Shown here piece after piece: positions 43,809 through 51,512 of a stretch of DNA of 64,000 nt. Positions within the stretch are counted from its first letter, which is position 1, and the number at the start of each line of letters is the position of its first letter. Made by a program: the position numbers and the translations under genes. The stretch comes from Thermomonas brevis. GTDB taxonomy: Bacteria > Pseudomonadota > Gammaproteobacteria > Xanthomonadales > Xanthomonadaceae. The notes under the pieces are model-generated. The model was not told the DNA's origin, did no database searches, and saw only the letters and a program-made list of their open reading frames with translations. The stretch is from the NCBI RefSeq assembly GCF_014395425.1, contig NZ_CP060711.1, forward strand, positions 434,001 to 498,000, given 5' to 3'.

Positions 43809-44663
43809 ATGCACGACAAGCCACAAGCCGCACCAGCCCGCGAGTTCCGCCTGCCAAGCCATGAGGTGCTGGCCATCATCGGGCGCGATGCGGCGGCATT
43901 TGCGCAGGCGCAATTCATGAACGACGTGGCCGCGCTGGGCGACGGCCAGTGGCAGTGGAACGGCTGGCTGACGCCGAAGGGGCGCGTGCTCGCGCTGTTC
44001 GCGCTGCTGCGGATCGACGCGGAAACGCTGTGGCTGCTGCTGCCGGACGCGGACGCCGCGGAACTGGCCGACGCGCTGCGCCGCTACGTGTTCCGCAGCA
44101 AGCTGAAGATCGAGGTGCGCGGTGATCTGCACGCCAATGGCGGCTTCGACGCCCCCGCGCAGGCGCGGGGCCCGGCATGGGCGCGGATCGGCGATGCCGT
44201 CGAACTGGACATGTCCGGCGACGGCGGCCCGCGCCGGCTGCGAATCGATGCGGCGCCGGCGGACGACGACGCCACCGCCCTCGCCCGCTGGGACGCCGCC
44301 GATCTCGCCCACGGCCTGCCGCGCCTGCCCGCCTCGCAGGCCGGCCAGTGGACGCCGCAGCAGCTCTCGCTGGAACGCCTGCGCGCCTTCAGCGTGAAAA
44401 AAGGTTGCTATCCGGGGCAGGAAATCGTCGCCCGCACCCACTTCCTCGGGCAGGCCAAGCGCGGACTGGCGCTGTTCGAGACCGACGCTGCGCCCGCGGC
44501 CGGCGCCGAGGTGTTCGAGGACACGCGCGCCGTCGGCAGCATCGTCGCCAGCGCCGCGCCGCTGGCGCTGGCCGTGCTGCCGGTAGAACGGGGCGCGCCG
44601 GTGCGGCTCGCGGACGGCGCCGCCCTGCACGAGCGGCCGCTGGCGAACGGCCTGGCGCGCTGA
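43809..44663 (+). CDS. ygfZ: Folate-binding protein YgfZ
   Basis: This 284-residue protein of the YgfZ/GcvT-like family has the diagnostic K-G-C-Y-x-G-Q-E motif (KGCYPGQEIVAR, near residue 198) and a GcvT-like N-terminal part. YgfZ, with tetrahydrofolate, supports assembly or repair of certain iron-sulfur enzymes. It is divergent from the sdh unit, with about 100 bases between the two for promoters. This fits a shared iron-sulfur/complex II theme. Confidence 0.93.
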   Translation: MHDKPQAAPAREFRLPSHEVLAIIGRDAAAFAQAQFMNDVAALGDGQWQWNGWLTPKGRVLALFALLRIDAETLWLLLPDADAAELADALRRYVFRSKLKIEVRGDLHANGGFDAPAQARGPAWARIGDAVELDMSGDGGPRRLRIDAAPADDDATALARWDAADLAHGLPRLPASQAGQWTPQQLSLERLRAFSVKKGCYPGQEIVARTHFLGQAKRGLALFETDAAPAAGAEVFEDTRAVGSIVASAAPLALAVLPVERGAPVRLADGAALHERPLANGLAR

Positions 44664-44775
44664 CCGCGCGGGGCTCGGCCGCAGCCGTCGCCGGCATGCG
44701 GTATAAACAACGCCGCGGGCTGGCCGTTATCGCCTGAAGAGTCGCGTTTTCTTGGACATGCGCAGGGAGGGACGC

Positions 44776-47700
44776 ATGAGGGATGGTGCGCGTGTTCGCT
44801 CGTGCGGCACCTGGCGGCGCATGCTGCTGGTGTTGGCGCTTCTGTTCGCACTGCCTCCGACCGTCCTGTCCGCGCCCGCCCCCGCCACCGACGCGCCCGC
44901 GCGCATCCGGGTGGTCAGCAACTACAACTATCCCCCGTTCTTCTTCCTCGACGGCGACGGCAAGCCGCAGGGCTACGAGGCCGACATCTGGCGGCTGTTC
45001 GAGCAGCGCACCGGCATCCAGGTCGACCTGGTCCTGACCGACTGGGGCGCCGCCATGCAGAACATGCGCGGCGGCCGCGCGGACGTGATCGACATGCTCT
45101 ACCGCACGCCGTCGCGCGCGGCGCAGTTCGAGTTCTCCAAGCCCTACGTGGACCTGCCGGTCGGCATCTACGTGAGCCGCCGCCTCAACGGCATCGTCGA
45201 CGTCGGCACCCTGCGCGGGTTCCCGGTCGGCGTGCAGCGCGGCGACGCCTGCGCCGAGCGGTTGAACGAGGAAGGCATCGCCAACCTGCAGATCTTCGAC
45301 AACTACGACGGGATCATGCGGGCCGCGCTGCGCGGCGACCTGCTGATCTTCTGCATGGACCAGTACCCGGCGGACTACAACCTGTACCGCAACTCCGCGC
45401 TGGACCGCTTCCACCAGGCATTCGTGCTGTTCACCGAGCAGTCGCACTGGGCGGTGCGCAAGGGCGACGACGCCACGTTCAAGGCGATCGAGCGCGGCAT
45501 GGCATTGATCAAACCGGAGGAGCGCGCCGCGCTGCGCAAGCGCTGGCTGGAGCACCCGTCCATCCTGTCCGACTGGATGCGCCTCACCGGCATCGGCGTG
45601 GCGGTGGCGCTGGGCGTGGTCGCGCTGATGGCGCTGTGGATCTGGACGCTGGGCCGCAACGTGCGCTCGCGCACGCGCGAGATCCAGGCCCAGCAGGACA
45701 AGCTGCGCGCGCTGTTCGACGCCAGCCCGGACGCCATGTGGGTGAAGGACCGCGCCGGCGTCTACCGCGAATGCAACGAGCGCGTGTTCGGCATCCTGCA
45801 CCTGCAGCACCGCGACATCATCGGCCGCACCGACGAGGAACTGTTCGCGCCGGACCAGGTCGCCCTGATCCGCCGCATGGACGGACAGGCGGTGCAGCGG
45901 GGCGAGCAGCAGACCTACCTGCTGCCCGTCGCGATCGAGGGCGGGACGCACCAGCTGGAAGTCATCAACGTCCCGCTGCGCCATCCCGACGGCGAGGTCT
46001 ACGGCCTGCTGGGCACCGCCCGCGACATCACCGACCGCCTGCAGACCGAGGCGCAGCTGCGGCTGTGGGCGCATGCCTTCCAGCACGCGGCGTTCGGCGT
46101 GGCGATCTTCGACGTGCCCACCCAGACCATCGTGATGGCCAATCCCACGTTCGCGCGCGAACGCGGCTACACACCGGAGGAACTGGCCGGGCAACCCGCC
46201 AACATCCTCTACCCGCCGGACATCGCCGACGAGCGCACCCGCTCGCGCCGCGACACCAGCCACCTCGCCCACTACATGATCGAGACCGAGCAGGTGACCC
46301 GCGACGGCCGCCGCTTCCCGGTGCTGCTGGACTGCTCGGGCACCCACGACGCCGAGGGCAACGCGCAGTACGTCATCGCCTACGCGCAGGACATCAGCGA
46401 ACGCAAGCAGTCGGAAAGCGAGCTGCGGCTCGCGGCGGCAGCCTTCCAGACCCAGGACGCGCTGGTGGTGCTGGACAACGAAGGGGTGATCCAGCGCGTC
46501 AACGCCGCGTTCACCACGCTGACCGGCTACGGCGCCGCCGAGGTGATCGGGGAACGGCCGTCGATGCTGGAATCGCAGCGCCACGAGCGCAGCTTCTACC
46601 AGCGCATGTGGACCCAGATCCGCAACGAAGGCTTCTGGCTGGGCGAACAGTGGATCACCACCAAGCAGGGCCAGCTGCGGGTGGTGCGGCTGGAGGTCTC
46701 GGCGGTGCAGGACGAGGGCGGCAGCATCCGCCACTACGTCTGCGCGATGGCCGACCTGACCGGCGAGCGCGAGGCCCACGCCCGCGCCGAGCACATGGCG
46801 CTGTTCGACCCGCTGACCGACCTGCCCAACCGCAACTTCCTCAACGACCGCCTGCAGCACCTGCTGGGCGACGACGCGCTGACCTCGGGCGCGCTGCTGC
46901 TGATCGACCTCGACCACTTCAAGCGCATCAACGAGCTGCGCAGCCACGCCACCGGCGACCGCCTGCTGGCCTTCCTCGCCCAGCGGCTGCGCTCGCTGCT
47001 GGGCGAGCACGACATCCTCAGCCGCTTCAGCGGCGGCACCTTCGCCCTGCTGCTGACCTGCCAGAACGAGGAGCCGGTGCCCTGCGCGGAATACGCGCCG
47101 CATTTCGCCGAGCGCGTGCGGCAAGCGCTGCACGAGCCGTTCTGGCTGGGCAACGCCGCGCCGATCAACGTCACCGTCAGCATCGGCTGGACCGAGCTGC
47201 ATCCGGGCCAGGGCGCCTCCGAATCCGTGCTCAAGGAAGCCGAGCTGGCGATGTACGCGGCCAAGGCCGCCGGCCGCGACCAGGTCCGCCGCTTCGAGCC
47301 CGCCATGCTGGCCGCGCTGGAACAGCAGGAGGCGCTGACCGGCGACCTGCTCAACGCCATCACCGGCGACACCGGCGAACTGGACCTGCACCTGCAGTTG
47401 CAGATCGACCGCCAGGACCGCGCGGTGGGCGCCGAGGCGCTGCTGCGCTGGACCCGCCCCAACGGCGAGCGGGTGCCGCCGGACGCGTTCATCGCCTTCG
47501 CCGAGGAAAACGGCCTGATCCTGCCGCTGGGCGACTGGGTGCTGCAGCGCGCCTGCCACCGGCTGGCGCGCTGGGCGGAGCAGCCGCTGACCCGCGAGCT
47601 GGCGCTGGCGATCAACGTCAGCGCCAAGCAGTTCGCGCAGCCCGGCTTCATCGGCGACGTGCGCCGCGCGCTGGAGCGCAGCGGCGCCGACCCGGCCCGG

Positions 47701-48108
47701 CTCAAGCTGGAAATCACCGAAACCGCGATCCTCGGCGACATCGGCGAGATCACCGCCAAGCTGGACGAACTGCGCAGCCTCGGCATCCGCATCTCGCTGG
47801 ACGATTTCGGCACCGGCTATTCCTCGCTGTCCTACCTGTCGCGGCTGCCGCTGGACCAGCTCAAGATCGACCGCTCCTTCGTCAGCCGCCTGCCCGAGGA
47901 CGGCAACGACGCCACCGTCGCCCAGACCATCATCGGCATGGGCCGCGGCCTGAACCTGGAAGTCATCGCCGAGGGCGTGGAAACCGCCGAACAGCAAGAC
48001 TTCCTCCGCAAGCACGGCTGCGACGCGTTCCAGGGCTACCTGATCGCGCGCCCGCTGCCGCTGGCGGAGTTCGAGGCGATGCTGCAGGCCCGCGCCGCCT
48101 CCGCCTGA
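44776..48108 (+). CDS. Periplasmic-sensor PAS-GGDEF(degenerate)-EAL protein, predicted c-di-GMP phosphodiesterase
   Basis: This protein is about 1110 residues. It has a signal peptide, then a periplasmic type 3 solute-binding domain (about 42-270, VVSNYNYPPFFFLDGDGKPQG), a membrane helix (about 277-298) and three PAS domains. A GGDEF domain follows, in which the active loop reads RFSGGTF (near 751). Last comes an EAL domain with intact residues: EALLRW (near 886), NVSAKQF, EITETAI, DDFGTGYSS, KIDRSF and EVIAEGVET. The prediction is a phosphodiesterase with a non-catalytic GGDEF part responding to a periplasmic ligand. The ATG at 44776 is preceded by GGGAGG; ATG 44758 and TTG 44752 are less likely. 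A target could be exopolysaccharide control, but nothing proves it. Confidence 0.92.
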   Translation: MRDGARVRSCGTWRRMLLVLALLFALPPTVLSAPAPATDAPARIRVVSNYNYPPFFFLDGDGKPQGYEADIWRLFEQRTGIQVDLVLTDWGAAMQNMRGGRADVIDMLYRTPSRAAQFEFSKPYVDLPVGIYVSRRLNGIVDVGTLRGFPVGVQRGDACAERLNEEGIANLQIFDNYDGIMRAALRGDLLIFCMDQYPADYNLYRNSALDRFHQAFVLFTEQSHWAVRKGDDATFKAIERGMALIKPEERAALRKRWLEHPSILSDWMRLTGIGVAVALGVVALMALWIWTLGRNVRSRTREIQAQQDKLRALFDASPDAMWVKDRAGVYRECNERVFGILHLQHRDIIGRTDEELFAPDQVALIRRMDGQAVQRGEQQTYLLPVAIEGGTHQLEVINVPLRHPDGEVYGLLGTARDITDRLQTEAQLRLWAHAFQHAAFGVAIFDVPTQTIVMANPTFARERGYTPEELAGQPANILYPPDIADERTRSRRDTSHLAHYMIETEQVTRDGRRFPVLLDCSGTHDAEGNAQYVIAYAQDISERKQSESELRLAAAAFQTQDALVVLDNEGVIQRVNAAFTTLTGYGAAEVIGERPSMLESQRHERSFYQRMWTQIRNEGFWLGEQWITTKQGQLRVVRLEVSAVQDEGGSIRHYVCAMADLTGEREAHARAEHMALFDPLTDLPNRNFLNDRLQHLLGDDALTSGALLLIDLDHFKRINELRSHATGDRLLAFLAQRLRSLLGEHDILSRFSGGTFALLLTCQNEEPVPCAEYAPHFAERVRQALHEPFWLGNAAPINVTVSIGWTELHPGQGASESVLKEAELAMYAAKAAGRDQVRRFEPAMLAALEQQEALTGDLLNAITGDTGELDLHLQLQIDRQDRAVGAEALLRWTRPNGERVPPDAFIAFAEENGLILPLGDWVLQRACHRLARWAEQPLTRELALAINVSAKQFAQPGFIGDVRRALERSGADPARLKLEITETAILGDIGEITAKLDELRSLGIRISLDDFGTGYSSLSYLSRLPLDQLKIDRSFVSRLPEDGNDATVAQTIIGMGRGLNLEVIAEGVETAEQQDFLRKHGCDAFQGYLIARPLPLAEFEAMLQARAASA

Positions 48109-48180
48109 TCCGAATTGGCCGCGCCGGCCCCTGTCCCGCTTCCGACCGCTGCGCCATGATGGCCGCACGGGAGGACGGGC

Positions 48181-49788
48181 ATGGCGGCATTGCGGACGGA
48201 CGTACTGGTCATCGGCGGCGGCCTCGCCGGGATCGTGGCGGCGCTGGAAGCCCTGCGCGCCGGCAAGCGCGTGGCGCTGGTGGACCGCGACACGCCGGAA
48301 CGCTTCGGCGGGCTGGCGCTGTGGGCGTTCGGCGGCATGGCGCTGGTCGGCACGCCGTTGCAGGCGCGCAGAAAGATCACCGATTCGCCCGAGCGCGCGT
48401 TCGCCGACTGGATGCGCTTCGGCGAACTCGACCCGCAGGACGCGCATGCCGTGGCGTGGGCGCGCCACTACGTCGAGCGCTCGCGCGCCGACGTGCACGA
48501 CTGGCTGCTGGCCCACGGGATCACCTTCATGCCGGCGGTGAACTGGGTCGAGCGCGGGCGCGACGGCGACGGCAATTCGATGCCGCGCTACCACATCGTC
48601 TGGGGCACGTCGCGCGAGCTGGCGCGGCGGATGATCGCCGCGCTGCATGAGGCCGGTGCGAACGGAAAGCTCGTCCTGCTGCATCGCCACCGCGCGACCG
48701 CGCTGGAAACGCGCGACGGCCGCATGGCCGGCGCGCTGGCGGTGGACGAAGCCACCGGCGAGGAACTGCACATCGACGCGCCCGCAGTGGTGCTGGCGAC
48801 CGGCGGCATCAACGGCGGCCACGCCGAGACGCGCCGCAACTGGCCGCCGGATCGCCCGTTGCCCGCCACGATGCTCAACGGCGCGCATCCCTACGCCGAC
48901 GGCCGCATGCACCACGCCGCCGAAGGGTTGGGCGCGCAGCTCGTCCGCGCCGGCGAGATGTGGAACTACGCCGCCGGCTTTCCGCATCCGTTCCCGCATT
49001 TCGAAGGCCACGGGCTGTCGGCGATCCCGTGCAAGTCGGCGCTGTGGCTGGACCATGCGGGCCGGCGCATCGGTCCCGAGCCGCTGGTGACCGGCTTCGA
49101 TACGCACTGGCTGTGCCGGCGCGTGGCCGAGCAGGAGAAGCCGTGGACCTGGCATCTGCTCAACTGGCGCATCGCCGCCAAGGAGTTCGCGATCTCCGGC
49201 GCGGAGCACAACCCGCGCATCCGCAATAAACAGTTCCTGCGCTTCCTCAAGGAAACGCTGCTGGGCAACCACCGGCTGGTACGGCAGATGCAGCGCGAGA
49301 GCCCGCACTTCCTGGTCGACGACACCCTGGCCGGGCTGGCGGAAAAAATGAACGCCCTGACCTGCTCGCACGACATCGACCCGGCAACGCTGCAGGCCAC
49401 CGCCGACGCCTTCGACGCGAACTTCGCCCCCGGCGCGAACCCCGACGCCGACATGCAGGTGCGCCGCATCCTGCACGCACGGCAGTGGGGCCCGGATCGC
49501 CTGCGCACCTGCAAGCCGGCGCCGTTGCAAAAGCCCGGCGCGGGCCCGTTCATCGCCGTCCACATGCAGCTGATCACCCGCAAGAGCCTGGGCGGCCTGC
49601 GCACCGACCTGCACAGCCGCGTGCTGGACGCGGCCGATGCGCCGATCCCCGGCCTGTACTGCGTGGGCGAGGCGGCCGGCTTCGGCGGCGGCGGTGCCAA
49701 CGGCAAGCGCTCGCTGGAGGGCACCTTCCTGCCCGGCTGCATCCTCACCGCGCGCGCGGCGGCCCGCGCGATCGCTTCCGGACACTGA
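48181..49788 (+). CDS. FAD-dependent oxidoreductase, fumarate reductase/KstD superfamily
   Basis: This 535-residue flavoprotein has the N-terminal loop VIGGGLAGIVAALEAL. It also has ERFGGLALWAFGGMALVGTP, and a C-terminal FAD block GLYCVGEAAGFGGGGANGKRSLEGTFLPGC. These resemble 3-ketosteroid-delta1-dehydrogenase-like and flavocytochrome c-type enzymes. No covalent flavin motif or heme site is seen, so it is probably a soluble dehydrogenase or reductase acting on an unsaturated or ketone substrate. It is 10 bases upstream of a ThDP-enzyme gene and probably co-transcribed. Substrate unknown. Confidence 0.85.
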   Translation: MAALRTDVLVIGGGLAGIVAALEALRAGKRVALVDRDTPERFGGLALWAFGGMALVGTPLQARRKITDSPERAFADWMRFGELDPQDAHAVAWARHYVERSRADVHDWLLAHGITFMPAVNWVERGRDGDGNSMPRYHIVWGTSRELARRMIAALHEAGANGKLVLLHRHRATALETRDGRMAGALAVDEATGEELHIDAPAVVLATGGINGGHAETRRNWPPDRPLPATMLNGAHPYADGRMHHAAEGLGAQLVRAGEMWNYAAGFPHPFPHFEGHGLSAIPCKSALWLDHAGRRIGPEPLVTGFDTHWLCRRVAEQEKPWTWHLLNWRIAAKEFAISGAEHNPRIRNKQFLRFLKETLLGNHRLVRQMQRESPHFLVDDTLAGLAEKMNALTCSHDIDPATLQATADAFDANFAPGANPDADMQVRRILHARQWGPDRLRTCKPAPLQKPGAGPFIAVHMQLITRKSLGGLRTDLHSRVLDAADAPIPGLYCVGEAAGFGGGGANGKRSLEGTFLPGCILTARAAARAIASGH

Positions 49789-49798
49789 AGGACACCGC

Positions 49799-51457
49799 AT
49801 GAACGGCGCGCAAGCCCTGATGAAGACCCTGGCCGACGCCGGCATCGAGGTCTGCTTCTCCAACCCCGGCACCAGCGAGATGCACTTCGTCGCCGCGCTC
49901 GATTCCGAGCCGCGCATGCGCGCCGTGCTGGCGCTGTTCGAGGGCGTGGCCACCGGCGCCGCCGACGGCTACGCGCGGATGGCCGGCAAGCCCGCCGCCG
50001 CCCTGCTCCACCTCGGCTGCGGCCTCGGCAACGGGCTGGCCAACCTGCACAACGCGCGCAAGGGCAAGGTGCCGGTGGTCAACATCGTCGGCGACCACGC
50101 GACCCACCACGTGCCGTTCGACGCGCAATTGCAATCCGACATCGAGACTGTAGCGCGCAACGTCTCGCCCGGCTTCGTGCGCACATCGAAAAGCACCGCC
50201 GCGCTGTGCGGCGACGCGGTGGACGCGATCCAAGCCGCGCGCGGCCTGCCGGGACAGGTGGCGACGCTGATCCTGCCCGCCGACGTGTCCTGGGGCGAAG
50301 GCGGCACGCCCTGCCCGCCTCCGCCGCCGCCCGCGCCGCTGCCGGCCGACGACGCCACCATCGCCGCGATTGCCGGCACGATCCGCGGCGGCGGCAAGAC
50401 CGCGCTGCTGCTCGGCGGGCAGGCGCTGCGCGAACCGGCGCTGCTGACCGCCGCGCGCATCGCCGCGCAACATGGCGTGAAGCTGCACTGCGAGGTGTTC
50501 CCCACGCGCCTGGAACGCGGCGCCGGCTTGCCTGCGGTGGAACGCATCGCCTATCTGGCCGAGCTGGCGACATTGCAACTGACCGGCATCGAACATCTGA
50601 TTCTGGTCGATGCCAAGCCGCCGGTGTCGTTCTTCGCCTATCCCGGCAAGGCCAGCGACCTGGTGCCGGATGGCTGCGCCGTGCATACGCTGGCGACGCC
50701 GGCACAGGATGCCGCCGCCAGCCTCGAAAAGCTCGCCGCCGCGCTGGGCGCGACGCAGGCAACGCCCGCGCTGCAACCGGCCGCGCGCCCGCCGCGCCCG
50801 CGCGGACGGCTGACCGCCGCCAAGGTCTGCAAGGCGGTCGGCCACCTGCTGCCGGAACGCGCCATCGTCGTCGACGAGGCGATCACCTCGGGCCTGCTGC
50901 TGGGCACCATGACCGCCGGCTGCCCGCGCCACGACCTGCTCACCCTGACCGGAGGCGCGATCGGTCAGGGGCTGCCAAACGCGGTAGGCGCGGCCATCGC
51001 CTGCCCGGATCGCCCGGTGCTGGCGCTGGTCGGCGACGGCAGCGCGATGTACACGATCCAGGCGCTGTGGACGATGGCGCGCGAACACCTCGACGTTACC
51101 GTCATCGTCTTCAACAACGCCTCCTACTCGGTGCTCAACGTGGAACTGGAACGCGTCGGCGCGGATGCCGCGGTGGGCAGCAAGGCCAAGTCGCAGCTCG
51201 ACCTGCACGGCCCGGTGCTGGACTTCGCGCGACTGGCGCAGGGCATGGGCGTGCACGCCGCGCGCGCCGACACCGCCGAGGACTTCTGCAAGGCGCTGGA
51301 ATACGCGCTGACACAGCCGGGCCCACACCTGATCGAAGCGGTGGTGCCGGAATCGCTGGGCGGCGCCAAGCGCCGTGTGCTGCCGTGGCTGCTGCGCTCG
51401 CTGCCCAATCTTCCGCTGCCGGTGGCGCGGGCGTTGAAACGCAAGATCGCGCCATAG
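49799..51457 (+). CDS. Thiamine-diphosphate enzyme, acetolactate synthase/benzoylformate decarboxylase-like
   Basis: This 552-residue protein has the three-domain layout of the acetolactate synthase superfamily. The N-terminal block has CFSNPGTSEMHFVAALD, whose glutamate in the pyrimidine domain is E-ring type, and GAADGYARMAGKPAAALLHLG. A central Rossmann-like domain follows. The C-terminal ThDP site is LVGDGSAMYTIQALWTMAREHLDVTVIVFNNASYSVL (GDG...N pattern). It lacks features that would assign it firmly to biosynthesis of branched amino acids, and no small subunit is nearby. Likely a decarboxylase or carboligase working with the flavoprotein upstream. The ATG at 49799 has AAGGACA before it. 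Confidence 0.82.
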   Translation: MNGAQALMKTLADAGIEVCFSNPGTSEMHFVAALDSEPRMRAVLALFEGVATGAADGYARMAGKPAAALLHLGCGLGNGLANLHNARKGKVPVVNIVGDHATHHVPFDAQLQSDIETVARNVSPGFVRTSKSTAALCGDAVDAIQAARGLPGQVATLILPADVSWGEGGTPCPPPPPPAPLPADDATIAAIAGTIRGGGKTALLLGGQALREPALLTAARIAAQHGVKLHCEVFPTRLERGAGLPAVERIAYLAELATLQLTGIEHLILVDAKPPVSFFAYPGKASDLVPDGCAVHTLATPAQDAAASLEKLAAALGATQATPALQPAARPPRPRGRLTAAKVCKAVGHLLPERAIVVDEAITSGLLLGTMTAGCPRHDLLTLTGGAIGQGLPNAVGAAIACPDRPVLALVGDGSAMYTIQALWTMAREHLDVTVIVFNNASYSVLNVELERVGADAAVGSKAKSQLDLHGPVLDFARLAQGMGVHAARADTAEDFCKALEYALTQPGPHLIEAVVPESLGGAKRRVLPWLLRSLPNLPLPVARALKRKIAP

Positions 51458-51467
51458 CGACAGTCAC

Positions 51468-51495
51468 CGTCATTCCCTCGAAAGCGGGAATGACG
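51468..51495. repeat. REP-type hairpin between convergent genes
   Basis: CGTCATTCCC (51468-51477) pairs with GGGAATGACG (51486-51495) around an 8-base loop. A variant of the same core, ATTCCCG/CGGGAAT, closes the hairpin row at 30592-30611. It lies in the 55-base gap between two convergent genes and may stop transcription from both sides, though there is no T run. Confidence 0.7.
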
Positions 51496-51512
51496 TAGCG
51501 AACCAGTAGCGC

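Noticed and set aside
44389..49953. A very long open frame (over 1800 codons) on the minus strand opposite the EAL protein and flavoprotein genes
   Set aside because: It is the antisense of well-recognised plus-strand genes. Its product has the low-complexity Ala/Arg/Gln/Val composition typical of antisense frames in high-GC DNA, with no domain.
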